NCBI GenBank assembly: GCA_964058805.1
Contig: CAXKVV010002168.1
Location: forward strand, 1 to 64,000
Direction: 5' to 3'
Source of the DNA: Schoenoplectus triqueter
Lineage: Eukaryota > Streptophyta > Magnoliopsida > Poales > Cyperaceae
DNA: 64,000 nt
Shown here: positions 1-12,900 of the stretch, one piece after another
How the letters are laid out: each line of letters opens with the position of its first letter
Position numbering within the stretch: the first letter of the stretch is position 1
Notes under the pieces: generated by a model
The model's input: only the letters and a program-made list of their open reading frames with translations
The model's database searches: none
Told to the model about the DNA's origin: nothing
Program-made: the position numbers and the translations under genes

Positions 1-754
1 CCCTCGAGACCGCCGAAAACGAGTCAGGGAGCGCAAAACATGAAAACGGGAGCTGACGCCCTCGGGACCGCCGAAAACGAGTCGGGGCGCGCAAAACATG
101 GAAACGGGAGCCGACGCCCTCGGTACGGCCGAAACGAGTCCGGGCGTGCAAAACATGAAAACGGGATCTGAAGCCCTCGGTACCGCCGAAAACGAGTCCG
201 GGCGCGCAAAACATGAAAACGGGACCCGACGCCCTCGGTACCGCCGAAAACGAGTCCGAGAGCGCAAAACATGAAAACGGGACCCGACGGCCTCGGTATC
301 GTCGAAAACGAGTCCGGGCGCGCAAAACATGAAAACAGGTCCCGACGCCCTCGGTACCGCCGAAAACAAGTCCGGGCGCGCAAAACATGAAAATGGGACA
401 CGACGCCCTCGGTACCACCGAAAATGAGTTCGGGCGCGCAAAACATGAAAACGGGACCCGACGCCCTCGGTACCGCCGAAAACGAGTCGGGGCGCGCAAA
501 ACAAGAAAATGAGACACGACGCCGTCGGTACCGCCGAAAATGGGACCCGACGCCTTCGAGACCGCCGAAAATGAGTCCGGGCACGCAAAACATTAAAACG
601 GGACCCGACGCCCTCGGTATCGCCGAAAACGAGTCCGGGCACGCAAAACATGAAAACGGGACCCGACGGCCTCGGTACCGCCGAAAATGAGTTCGGGCGC
701 CCAAAACATGAAAACGATACCCGACGCCCTCGATATCGCCGAAAACGGGGCCCG

Positions 755-3082
755 ACGCCCTCGATATCGCCGAAAACGGGGCCCGACGCCCTCTAGACAG
801 CCGAAAACTTGTCCGGGCGGGCAAAACATTAAAACGGGACCCGACGCCCTCGGTATCGCCGAAAACGAGTCCGGGCGCAAAAAACATGAAAACGAGACCA
901 GACGGCCTCGGTACCGCCGAAAATGAGTTCGGGCGCGCAAAACATGAAAACGATACCCGACGGCCTCGATACCGCCGAAAACGGGACCCGACGCCCTCGA
1001 GACCGCCGAAAACGAGTCAGGGAGCGCAAAACATGAAAACGGGAGCTGACGCCCTCGGGACCGCCGAAAACGAGTCGGGGCGCGCAAAACATGGAAACGG
1101 GAGCCGACGCCCTCAGTACGGCCGAAAACGAGTCTGGGCGCGCAAAACATGAAAACGAGACCCGACGACCTTGGTACCGCCGAAAACGAGTCCGGGCGCC
1201 CAAAACATGAAAACGAGACCCGACGCCCTCGGTACCGCCGATAACGAGTCCCGGCGCGCAAAACATGAAAACCGGACCCGACGACCTCGGTACCGCCGAT
1301 AACGAGTCCGGGCGCGCAAAACATGAAAACGGGACCCGACGCCCTCGGTACCGCCGAAAATGAGTCCGGGCGCGCAAAACATGAAAACGGGTCCCGACGC
1401 CCTCGGTAGCGCCGAAAATGAGTCCGGGCGCGCAAAACATGAAAACGGGACCCGACGCCCAAGGTACCGCCGAAAACGAGTCCTGGCGCGCAAAACATGA
1501 AAACGGGACCCGACGACCTCGGTACCGCCGAAAACGAGTCCGGGCGTGCAAAACATGAAAACGGGATCTGAAGCCCTCGGTACCGCCGAAAACGAGTCCG
1601 GGCGCGCAAAACATGAAAACGGGACCTGACGCCCTCGGTACCACCGAAAACGAGTTCGAGAGCGCAAAACATGAAAACGGGATCCGACGCCCTCGGTATC
1701 GTCGAAAACGAGTCCGGGCCCGCAAAACATGAAAACAGGTCCCGACGCCCTCGGTACCGCCGAAAACGAGTCCGGGCGCGCAAAACATGAAAATGGGACA
1801 CGACGCCCTCGGTACCACCGAAAATGAGTTCGGGCGCGCAAAACATGAAAACGGGACCCGACGCCCTCGGTACCGCCGAAAACGAGTATGGGCGCGCAAA
1901 ACAAGAAAATGAGACACGACGCCCTCGGTACCGCCGAAAACGGGGCCCGACGCCCTCGAGGCAGCCGAAAACGTGTCCGGGCGGGCAAAACATTAAAACG
2001 GGACCCGACGCCCTAGGTATCGCCGAAAACGAGTCCGGGCGCAAAAAACATGAAAACGAGACCCGACGGCCTCGGTACCGCCGAAAATGAGTTCGGGCGC
2101 GCAAAACATGAAAACGATACCCGACGGCCTCGATACCTCCGAAAACGGGACCCGACGCCCTCGAGACCGCCGAAAACGAGTCAGGGAGCGCAAAACATGA
2201 AAACGGGAGCTGACGCCCTCGGGACCGCCGAAACCGAGTCGGGGCGCGCAAAACATGGAAACGGGAGCCGACGCCCTCGGTACGGCCGAAAACGAGTCTG
2301 GGCGCGCAAAACATGAAAACGGGACCCGACGACCTTGGTACCGCCGAAAACGAGTCCGGGCGCCCAAAACATGAAAACGAGACCCGACGCCCTCGGTACC
2401 GCCGATAACGAGTCCCGGCGCGCAAAACATGAAAACCGGACCCGACGACCTCGGTACGGCCGATAACGAGTCCGGGCGCGCAAAACATGAAAACGGGACC
2501 CGACGCCCTCGGTACCGCCGAAAACGAGTCCGGGCGCGCAAAACATGAAAACGGGACCCGACGCCCTCGGTAGCGCCGAAAATGAGTCCGGGCGCGCAAA
2601 ACATGAAAACGGGACCCGACGCCCAAGGTACCGCCGAAAACGAGTCCTGGCGCGCAAAACATGAAAACGGGACCCGACGACCTCGGTACCGCCGAAAACG
2701 AGTCCGGGCGTGCAAAACATGAAAACGGGATCTGAAGCTCTCGGTACCGCCGAAAACGAGTCCGGGAGCGCAAAACATTAAAACGGGACCCGACGCCCTC
2801 GGTACCGCCGAAAACGAGTCAGAGAGCGCAAAACATGAAAACGGGATCCGACGCCCTCGGTATCGTCGAAAACGAGTCCGGGCGCGCAAAACATGAAAAC
2901 AGGTCCCGACGCCCTCGGTACCGCCGAAAATGAGTCCGGGCGCGCAAAACATGAAAATGGGACACGACGCCCTCGGTACCACCGAAAATGAGTTCGGGCG
3001 CGCAAGACATGAAAACGGGACCCGACGCCCTCGGTACCGCCGAAAACGAGTATGGGCGCGCAAAACAAGAAAATGAGACACG
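755..3082. repeat. Two tandem copies of a 1164-bp higher-order unit in the satellite
   Basis: Variant monomers recur at a fixed offset of 1164 bp. The rare CCGGGCGGGC variant starts at 813, 1977 and 3141. The copies at about 755-1918 and 1919-3082 share the same order of monomer variants, with scattered substitutions. Position 1 of the window corresponds to roughly 995 and 2159, so the same block also extends to the left edge. The substitutions make this an older duplication than those at 19-39 kb. Confidence 0.8.
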
Positions 3083-4479
3083 ACGCCCTCGGTACCGCTG
3101 AAAACGGGGCCCGACGCCCTCGAGGCAGCCGAAAACGTGTCCGGGCGGGCAAAACATTAAAACGGGACCCGACGCGCTCGGTATCGCCGAAAACGAGTCC
3201 GGGCGCGCAAAACATGACAACGGGACCCGACGTCCTCGGTATCGTTGAAAATGAGTTCGGGCGAGCAAAACATGAAAACGATACCCGACGCCCTCGATAT
3301 CGCCGAAAATGGGGCCCGACGCCCTCGAGACAGCCGAAAATGAGTCCGGGCGCGCAAAACATTAAAACGGGACCCGACGCCCTCGGTATCGCCGAAAAAG
3401 AGTCCGGGCGAGCAAAACATGAAAACGGGACCCGACGGCCTCGGTACCGCCGAAAATGAGTTCGGGCATGCAAAACGTGAAAATGATACCCGACGCCCTT
3501 GATACCGCCGAAAATGGGACCCGACGCCCTCGAGACCGCAGAAAATGAGTCAGGGGGCGCAAAACATGAAAACGGGACCCGACGCCCTCGGTACTGCCGA
3601 TAACGAGTCCAGGCGCGCAAAACATTAAAACGGGACCCGACGACCTCGGTACCGCCGAAAACGAGTCCGGGCGTGCAAAACATGAAAAACGGGATCTGAA
3701 GCCCTCGATACCGCCGAAAACGAGTCCGGGCGCGCAAAACATGAAAACGGGACCCGACGCCCGCGGTACCGCCGAAAACGAGTCCGAGAGCGCAAAACAT
3801 GAAAACGGGACCCGACGCCCTCGGTACCGCCGAAAACGAGTCCGGGCGCGCAAAACATGACAACGATACCCGACGCCCTCGAGACAGCCGAAAACGAGTC
3901 CTGGCGCGCAAAACATCAAAACGGGACCTGACGCCCTCGGTATCGCCGAAAACGAGTCCGGGCGCGCAAAACATGAAAACGGGACCCGACGGCCTCGGTA
4001 CCGCCGAAAATGAGTTCGGGCGCGCAAAACATGAAAACGATACCCGACGCCCTCGATACCGCCGAAAACGGGGCCCGACGCCCTCGATACCGCCGAAAAC
4101 GAGTCAGGGAGCGCAAAACATGATAACGGGAGCCGACGCCCTCGGGACCGCCGAAAACGATTCCGGGCACGCAAAACATGAAAAAGCGACCCGACGCCCT
4201 CGTTACCTCCGAAAACGAGTCCGGGCGCGCAAAACAAGAAAATGTGACACGATGCCCTCCGTACCGCCGAAAACGAGTCCGAGCGCGCAAAACAAGAAAA
4301 TGAGACACGACGCCCTCGGTACCGCCGAAAACGGGACCCGACGCCTTCGAGACCGCCGAAATCGAGTCCGGGCGTGCAAAACATGAAAACGGGACCCGAC
4401 GACCTCGGTACCGCCGAAAATGAGTCCGGGTGCGCAAAACATGAAAACGGGACCCGAAGCCCTCGGTACCGCCGAAAAC

Positions 4480-7400
4480 GAGTCCGGGAGCACAAAACAT
4501 GAAAATGGGACCCGACGCCCTCGGTATCGCCGAAAACGAGTCCGGGCGCGCAAAACATGAAAACGAGACCCGACGCCCTCGGTACCGCCGAAAATGAGTC
4601 CGGGCGCGCAAAACATGAAAATGGGACACGACCGCCCTCGGTACCGCCGAAAACGAGTCCGGGCGCGCAAAACATGAAAATGCTAGACGACCGCCCTCGG
4701 TACCGCCGAAAACGGGACCCGACGCCCTCGGTACCGCCGACAACGAGTCCGGGCGCGCAAAATAAGAATATGTGACACGACGCCCACGGTACCGCCGAAA
4801 ACGGGACCCGACGCCTTCGAGACCGCCGAAAACGAATCCGGGCGCGCAAAACATTAAAACGGGACCTGACGCCCTCGGTATCGCCGAAAACGAGACCGGG
4901 CGCGCAAAACATGAAAACGGGACCCGATGTTCTCGGTACCGCCGAAAATGAGTTCGGGCGCGCAAAACATGAAAACGATACCCGACGCTCTCGATATTGC
5001 CGAAAACGGGGCCCGACGCCCTCGAGACAGCCGAAAACGAGTCCGGGCGCGCAAAACATTAAAACGGGACCCGACGCCCTCGGTATCGCCGAAAACGAGT
5101 TCGGGCGCGCAAAACATGAAAACGGGACCCGACGGCCTTCGATACCGCCGAAAGCGGGACCCGACACCCTGGCGACCGCCGTAAACGAGTTAGGGAGCGC
5201 AAAACATGAAAACGGGAGCCGACGCCCTCGGGACCGCCGAAAACGATTGGTGGCGCGCAAAACAATGGAAACGGGAGCCGACGCCCTCGGTACGGCCGAA
5301 AACGAGTCCGGGCACGCAAAACATGAAAACGGGACCCGACGCCCTCGAGACCGCCGAAAACGAGTCAGGGTGCGCAAAACATGAAACGGGAGCCGACGCC
5401 CTCGGGACCGCCGAAAACGAGTCGGGGCGCGCAAAACATGGAAACGGGAGCCGACGCCCTCGGTATGGCTGAAAACGAGACCGGTCACGCAAAACATGAA
5501 AACGCGACCCGACGCCCTCGTTACCTCCGAAAACGAGTCCGGGCGCGCAAAACAAGAAAATGTGACCCGACGCCCTCGATTCCGCCGAAAACGGGACCCG
5601 ACGCCCTCGAGACCGCCGAAAACGAGTCCGGGCGCGCAAAACATGAAAATGGGACCCGACGCCCTCGGTACCGCCGAAAACGAGTCCGGGCGCGCAAAAC
5701 ATGAAAACGGGACCCGACGACCTCGGTACCGCCGAAAACGAGTCCGGGCGCGCAAAACATGAAAACGGGACCCGAAGCCCTCGGTACCGCCGAAAACGAG
5801 TCCGGGAGCACAAAACATGAAAACGGGACCCGACGCCCTCGGTATCGCCGAAAATGAGTCCGGGCGCGCAAAACATGAAAACGAGACCCGACGCCCTCGG
5901 TACCGCCGAAAACGAGTCCGGGCGCGTAAAACATGAAAATGGGACACGAGCGCCCTCGGTACCGCCGAAAACGGGATCCGACGCCCTCGGTACCGCCGAA
6001 AACGAGTCCGGGCGCGCAAAACATGAAAATGGGACACGACCGCCCTCGGTATCGCCGAAAACGGGACCCGACGCCCTCGGTACCGCCGAAAACGATTCCG
6101 GGCGCGCAAAATAAGAAAATGAGACACGACGCCCTCGGTACCGCCGAAAACGAGTCTGGGCGCGCAAAACATGAAAATGAGACACGACGCCCTCGGTACC
6201 GACGAAAACGAGTCCGGGCGCGCAAAACATGAAAATGGGACACGACCGCCCTCGGTACCGCCGAAAACGAGACCCGACGCCTTCGAGACCGCCGAAAACG
6301 AGTCCGGGCGCGCAAAACATTAAAACGGGACCCGACGCCCTCGGTATCGCCGAAAACGAGTCCGGGCACGCAAAACATGAAAACGGGACCCGACGGACTC
6401 GGTACCGCCGAAAATGAGTTCGGGCGCGCAAAACATGAAAACGATACCCGACGCTCTCGATATTATCGAAAACGGGGCCCGCCGCCCTCGAGACAGCCGA
6501 AAACGAGTCCGGGCGCGCAAAACATTAAAACGGGACCCGACGCCCTCGGTATCGCCGAAAACGAGTCCGGGCGCGCAAAACATTAAAACGGGACCCGACG
6601 CCCTCGGTATCGCCGAAAACGAGTCCGGGCACGCAAAACATGAAAATGGGACACGACCGCCCTCGGTATCGCCGAAAACGGGACCCGACGCCCTCGGTAC
6701 CGCCGAAAACGATTCCGGGCGCGCAAAATAAGAAAATGAGACACGACGCCCTCGGTACCGCCGAAAACGGGACCCGACGCCTTCGAGACCGCCGAAAACG
6801 AGTCCGGGCGCGCAAAACATTAAAACGGGACCCGACGCCCTCGGTATCGCCGAAAACGAGTCCGGGCGCGCAAAACATGAAAACGGGACCCGACGGCCTC
6901 GGTACCGCCAAAAATGAGTGCGGGCGCGCAAAACATGAAAACGGGACCCGACGCCCTCGGTATCGCCGAAAATGAGTCCGAGCGCGCAAAACATGAAAAC
7001 AAGACCCGACGCCCTCGGTACCGCCGAAAACGAGTCCGGGCGCGTAAAACATGAAAATGGGACACGAGCGCCCTCGGTACCGCCGAAAACGGGATCCGAC
7101 GCCCTCGGTACCGCCGAAAACGAGTCCGGGCGCGCAAAACATGAAAATGGGACACGACCGCCCTCGGTATCGCCGAAAACGGGACCCGACGCCCTCGGTA
7201 CCGCCGAAAACGAGTCCGGGCGCGCAAAATAAGAAAATGAGACACGACGCCCTCGGTACTGCCGAAAACGGGACCCGACGCCTTCGAGACCGCCGAAAAC
7301 GAGTCCGGGCGCGCAAAACATTAAAACAGGACCCGACGCTCTCGGTATCGCCGAAAACGAGTCCGGGCGCGCAAAACATTAAAACGGGATCCGACGCCCT

Positions 7401-9720
7401 CGGTATCGCCGAAAACGAGTCCGGGCGCGCAAAACATGAAAACGGGACCCGACGACCTCGGTACCGCCGAAAACGAGTCCGGGCGCGCAAAACATGAAAA
7501 CGGGACCCGAAGCCCTCGGTACCGCCGAAAACGAGTCCGGGCGCGCAAAACATGAAAACGGGACCCGACGCCCTCGGTACCGCCGAAAACGAGTCCGAGC
7601 GCGCAAAACATGAAAACGGGACCCGACGACCTCGGTACCGCCGAAAACGAGTCCGAGCGCGCAAAACATGAAAACGGGACCCGAAGCCCTCGAGACCGCC
7701 GAAAACGAGTCCGGGCGCGCAAAACATGAAAACGGGACCCGACGATCTCGGTACCGCCGAAAACGATTCCTGGCGCGCAAAACATGAAAACGGGACCCGA
7801 CGCCCTCGGTACCGCCGAAAACGAGTCCGGGAGCACAAAACATGAAAATGGGACCCGACGCCCTCGGTATCGCCGAAAACGAGTCCGGGCGCGCAAAACA
7901 TGAAAACGAGACCCGACGCCCTCGGTACCGCCGAAAATGAGTCCGGGCGCGCAAAACATGAAAATGGGACACGACCGCCCTCGGTACCGCCGAAAACGAG
8001 TCCGGGCGCGCAAAACATGAAAATGCTAGACGACCGCCCTCGGTACCGCCGAAAACGGGACCCGACGCCCTCGGTACCGCCGACAACGAGTCCGGGCGCG
8101 CAAAATAAGAATATGTGACACGACGCCCACGGTACCGCCGAAAACGGGACCCGACGCCTTCGAGACCGCCGAAAACGAATCCGGGCGCGCAAAACATTAA
8201 AACGGGACCTGACGCCCTCGGTATCGCCGAAAACGAGACCGGGCGCGCAAAACATGAAAACGGGACCCGATGTACTCGGTACCGCCGAAAATGAGTTCGG
8301 GCGCGCAAAACATGAAAACGATACCCGACGCTCTCGATATTGACGAAAACGGGGCCCGACGCCCTCGAGACAGCCGAAAACGAGTCCGGGCGCGCAAAAC
8401 ATTAAAACGGGACCCGACGCCCTCGGTATCGCCGAAAACGAGTCCGGGCGCGCAATACATGAAATCGGGACCCGACGGCCTCGGTACCGCCGAAAATGAG
8501 TTCGGGCGCGCAAAACATGAAAACGATACCCGACGCCCTCGATACCGCCGAAAGCGGGACCCGACACCCTTGCGACCGCCGTAAACGAGTTAGGGAGCGC
8601 AAAACATGAAAACGGGAGCCGACGCCCTCGGGACCGCCGAAAACGATTGGTGGCGCGCAAAACAATGGAAACGGGAGACGACGCCCTCGGTACGGCCGAA
8701 AACGAGTCCGGGCACGCAAAACATGAAAACGGGACCCGACGCCCTCGAGACCGCCGAAAACGAGTCAGGGTGCGCAAAACATGAAACGGGAGCCGACGCC
8801 CTCGGGACCGCCGAAAACGAGTCGGGGCGCGCAAAACATGGAAACGGGAGCCGACGCCCTCGGTATGGCCGGAAACGAGACCGGTCACGCAAAACATGAA
8901 AACGCGACCCGACGCCCTTGTTACCTCCGAAAACGAGTCCGGGCGCGCAAAACAAGAAAATGTGACCCGACGCCCTCGATTCCGCCGAAAACGGGACCCG
9001 ACGCCCTCGAGACCGCCGAAAACGAGTCCGGGCGCGCAAAACATGAAAATGGGACCCGACGCCCTCGGTACCGCCGAAAACGAGTCCGGGCGCGCAAAAC
9101 ATGAAAACGGGACCCGACGACCTCGGTACCGCCGAAAACGAGTCCGGGCGCGCAAAACATGAAAACGGGACCCGAAGCCCTCGGTACCGCCGAAAACGAG
9201 TCCGGGAGCACAAAACATGAAAACGGGACCCGACGCCCTCGGTATCGCCGAAAATGAGTCCGGGCGCGCAAAACATGAAAACGAGACCCGACGCCCTCGG
9301 TACCGCCGAAAACGAGTCCGGGCGCGTAAAACATGAAAATGGGACACGAGCGCCCTCGGTACCGCCGAAAACGGGATCCGACGCCCTCGGTACCGCCGAA
9401 AACGAGTCCGGGCGCGCAAAACATGAAAATGGGACACGACCGCCCTCGGTATCGCCGAAAACGGGACCCGACGCCCTCGGTACCGCCGAAAACGATTCCG
9501 GGCGCGCAAAATAAGAAAATGAGACACGACGCCCTCGGTACCGCCGAAAATGAGTCTGGGCGCGCAAAACATGAAAATGAGACACGACGCCCTCGGTACC
9601 GACGAAAACGAGTCCGGGCGCGCAAAACATGAAAATGGGACACGACCGCCCTCGGTACCGCCGAAAACGAGACCCGACGCCTTCGAGACCGCCGAAAACG
9701 AGTCCGGGCGCGCAAAACAT
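4480..9720. repeat. Higher-order duplication in the satellite, offset 3343 then 3400 bp
   Basis: The order of variant monomers in about 4480-6320 is repeated in about 7823-9720. The offset is 3343 bp up to about 5117-8460 and 3400 bp afterwards. The change of 57 bp comes from one monomer missing near 5125-5150 in the left copy, where the junction reads GGCCTTCGATACC instead of two separate monomers. The rest is closely similar, so this is a segmental duplication followed by loss of one monomer. Confidence 0.78.
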
Positions 9721-9959
9721 TAAAACGGGACCCGACGCCCTCGGTATCGCCGAAAATGAGTCCGGGCACGCAAAACATGAAAATAGGACACGACCGCCCT
9801 CGGTATCGCCGAAAACGGGACCCGACGCCCTCGGTACCGCCGAAAACGATTCCGGGCGCGCAAAATAAGAAAATGAGACACGACGCCCTCGGTACCGCCG
9901 AAAACAGGACCCGAAGCCCTCGGTACCGCCGAAAACGAGTCCGGGCGCGCAAAACATGA

Positions 9960-12900
9960 AAACGGGACCCGACGACCTCGGTACCGCCGAAAACGAGTCC
10001 GAGCGCGCAAAACATGAAAACGGGACCCGAAGCCCTCGAGACCGCCGAAAACGAGTCCGGGCGCGCAAAACATGAAAACGGGACCCGACGTTCTCGGTAC
10101 CGCCGAAAACGATTCCTGGCGCGCAAAACATGAAAACGGGACCCGACGACCTCGGTATCGCCGAAAACGAGTCCGGGCGCGCAAAACATGAAAACGGGAC
10201 CCGACGGCCTCGGTACCGCCGAAAATGAGTTGGGGCGCGCAAAACATGAAACGGGACCCGACACCCTCGGAACCGCCGAAAACGAGTCGGGGCGCGCAAA
10301 ACATGGAAACGGGAGCCGACGCCCTCGGTACGGCCGAAAACGAGTCCGGGAACGCAAAACATGAAAACGCGACCCGACGCCCTCGTTACCTCCGTAAACG
10401 AGTCCCGACGCCCTCGAGACCGCCGAAAATGAGTCCGGGCGCGCAAAACATGAAAACGGGATCCGACGCCCACAGTATCGCCGAAAACGGGACCCGACGC
10501 CCTCGGTACCGCCGAAAACGAGTCCGAGAGCACAAAACATGAAAACGGGACCCGACGCCCTCGGGATCGCCGAAAACGAGTCCGGGCGCGCAAAACATGA
10601 AAACGCGACCCGACGCCCTCGGTACCGCCGAAAACGACTCCGGGCGCGCAAAACATGAAAACGGGACCCGACGACCTCGGTACCGCCGAAAACGAGTCCG
10701 GGCGCGCAAAACATGAAAACGGGACCCGACGCCCTTGGTATCGCCGAAAACGGGACCTGACGGCCTCGGTATCGCCGAAAACGAATCCGGGCGCGCAAAA
10801 CATGAAAACGAGACCCGACGCCCTCGGTACCGCCGAAAACGGGACCCGACGCCCTCGGTACCGCCGACAACGAGTTCGGGCGCGCAAAATAAGAAAATGT
10901 GACACGACGCCCACGGTTCCGCCGAAAACGGGATCCGACGCCTTCGAGACCGCCGAAAACGAGTCCGGGCGCGCAAAACATTAAAACGGGACCCGACGCC
11001 CTCGGTATCGCCAAAAACGAGTCCGGGCGCGCAAAACATAAAAACGGGACCCGACGGACTCGGTACCGCCGAAAATGAGTTCGGGAGCGCAAAACATGAA
11101 AACGATACCCGACGCTCTCGATATTATCGAAAACAGGGCCCGACGCCCTCGAGACAGCCGAAAACGAGTCCGGGCGTGCAAAACATTAAAACGGGACCCG
11201 ACGCCCTCGGTATCGCCGAAAACGAGTCCGGGCGCGCAAAACATGAAAACGGGACCCGACGGCCTCGGTACCGCCGAAAATGAGTTCGGGCGCGCAAAAC
11301 ATGAAAACGATGCCCGACGCCCTCGATACTGCCGAAAACGAGTCAGGGAGCGCAAAACATGAAACGGGAGCCAACGCCCTCGGGACCGCCGAAAACGAGT
11401 CCGGGCACGCAAAACAAGAAAATGTGACCCGACGCCCTCGATACCGCCGAAAACGGGACCCGACGCCCTCGAGACCGCCGAAAACGAGTCCGGGCGCGCA
11501 AAACATGAAAACGGGACCCGACGCCCTCGGTATCGCCGAAAACGGGACCCGACGCCCTCGGTACCGCCGAAAACGAGTCCGAGAGGGCAAAACATGAAAA
11601 CGGGACCCGACGACCTCGGTACCGCCGAAAATGAGTCCTGGCGCGCAAAACATGAAAACGGGACCCGACGCCCTCGGTATCGCCGAAAACGGGACCCGAC
11701 GCCCTCGGTATCGCCGAAAACGGGACCCGACGCCCTCGGTATCGCCGAAAACGAGTCCGGGCGCGCAAAACATGAAAATGAGACACGACGCCCTCGGTAC
11801 CGACGAAAACGAGTCCGGGCGCGCAAAACATGAAAATGGGACACGACCGCCCTCGGTACCGCCGAAAACGGGACCCGACGCCTTCGAGACCGCCGAAAAC
11901 GAGTTCGGGCGCGCAAAACATTAAAACGGGACCCGACGCCCTCGGTATCGCCGAAAACGAGTCCGGGCGCGCAAAACATGAAAACGGGACCCGACGGACT
12001 CGGTACCGCCGAAAATGAGTTCGGGCGCGCAAAACATGAAAACGATACCCGACGCTCTCGATATTATCGAAAACGGGGCCCGCCGCCCTCGAGACAGCCG
12101 AAAACGAGTCCGGGCGCGCAAAACATTAAAACGGGACCCGACGCCCTCGGTATCGCCGAAAACGAGTCCGGGCGCGCAAAATATGAAAACGGGACCCGAC
12201 GGCCTCGGTACCGCCGAAAATGAGTTCAGGTGCGCAAAACATGAAAACGATACCCGACGCCCTCGATACTGCCGAAAACGAGTCAGGGAGCGCAAAACAT
12301 GAAACGGGAGCCGACGCCCTCGGGACCGCCGAAAACGAGTTGGGGCGCGCTAAACATGGAAACGGGAGACGACGCCCTCGGTACGGCCGAAAACGAGTCC
12401 GGGCACGCAAAACATGAAAACGCGACCCGACGCCCTCATTACCTCCGAAAATGAGTCCGGGCGCGCAAAACAAGAAAATGTGACCCGACGCCCTCGATAC
12501 CGCCGAAAACGGGACCCGACGCCCTCGAGACCGCCGAAAATGAGTCCGGGCGCGCAAAACATGAAAACGGGACCCGACGCCCTCAGTACCGCCGAAACGA
12601 GTCCGGGCGCGCAAAACATGAAAACGGGACCTGACGCCCACGGTATCGCCGAAAACGGGACCCGACGCCCTCGGTACCGCCGAAAACAAGTCCGGGAGCA
12701 CAAAACATGAAAACGGGACCCGACGCCCTCGGTATCGCCGAAAACGAGTCCGGGCGCGCAAAACATGAAAACGAGACCCGACGGCCTCGGTACCGCCGAA
12801 AATGAGTTCGGGCGCGCAAAACATGAAAACGATACCCGACGCCCTCGATACTGCCGAAAACGAGTCAGGGAGCGCAAAACATGAAACGGGAGCCGACGCC

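Noticed and set aside
424..690. Many plus-strand frames of about 88 codons with repeated MKTGPDALG-type peptides
   Set aside because: Same cause: three monomers between recurring TGA codons. Not genes.
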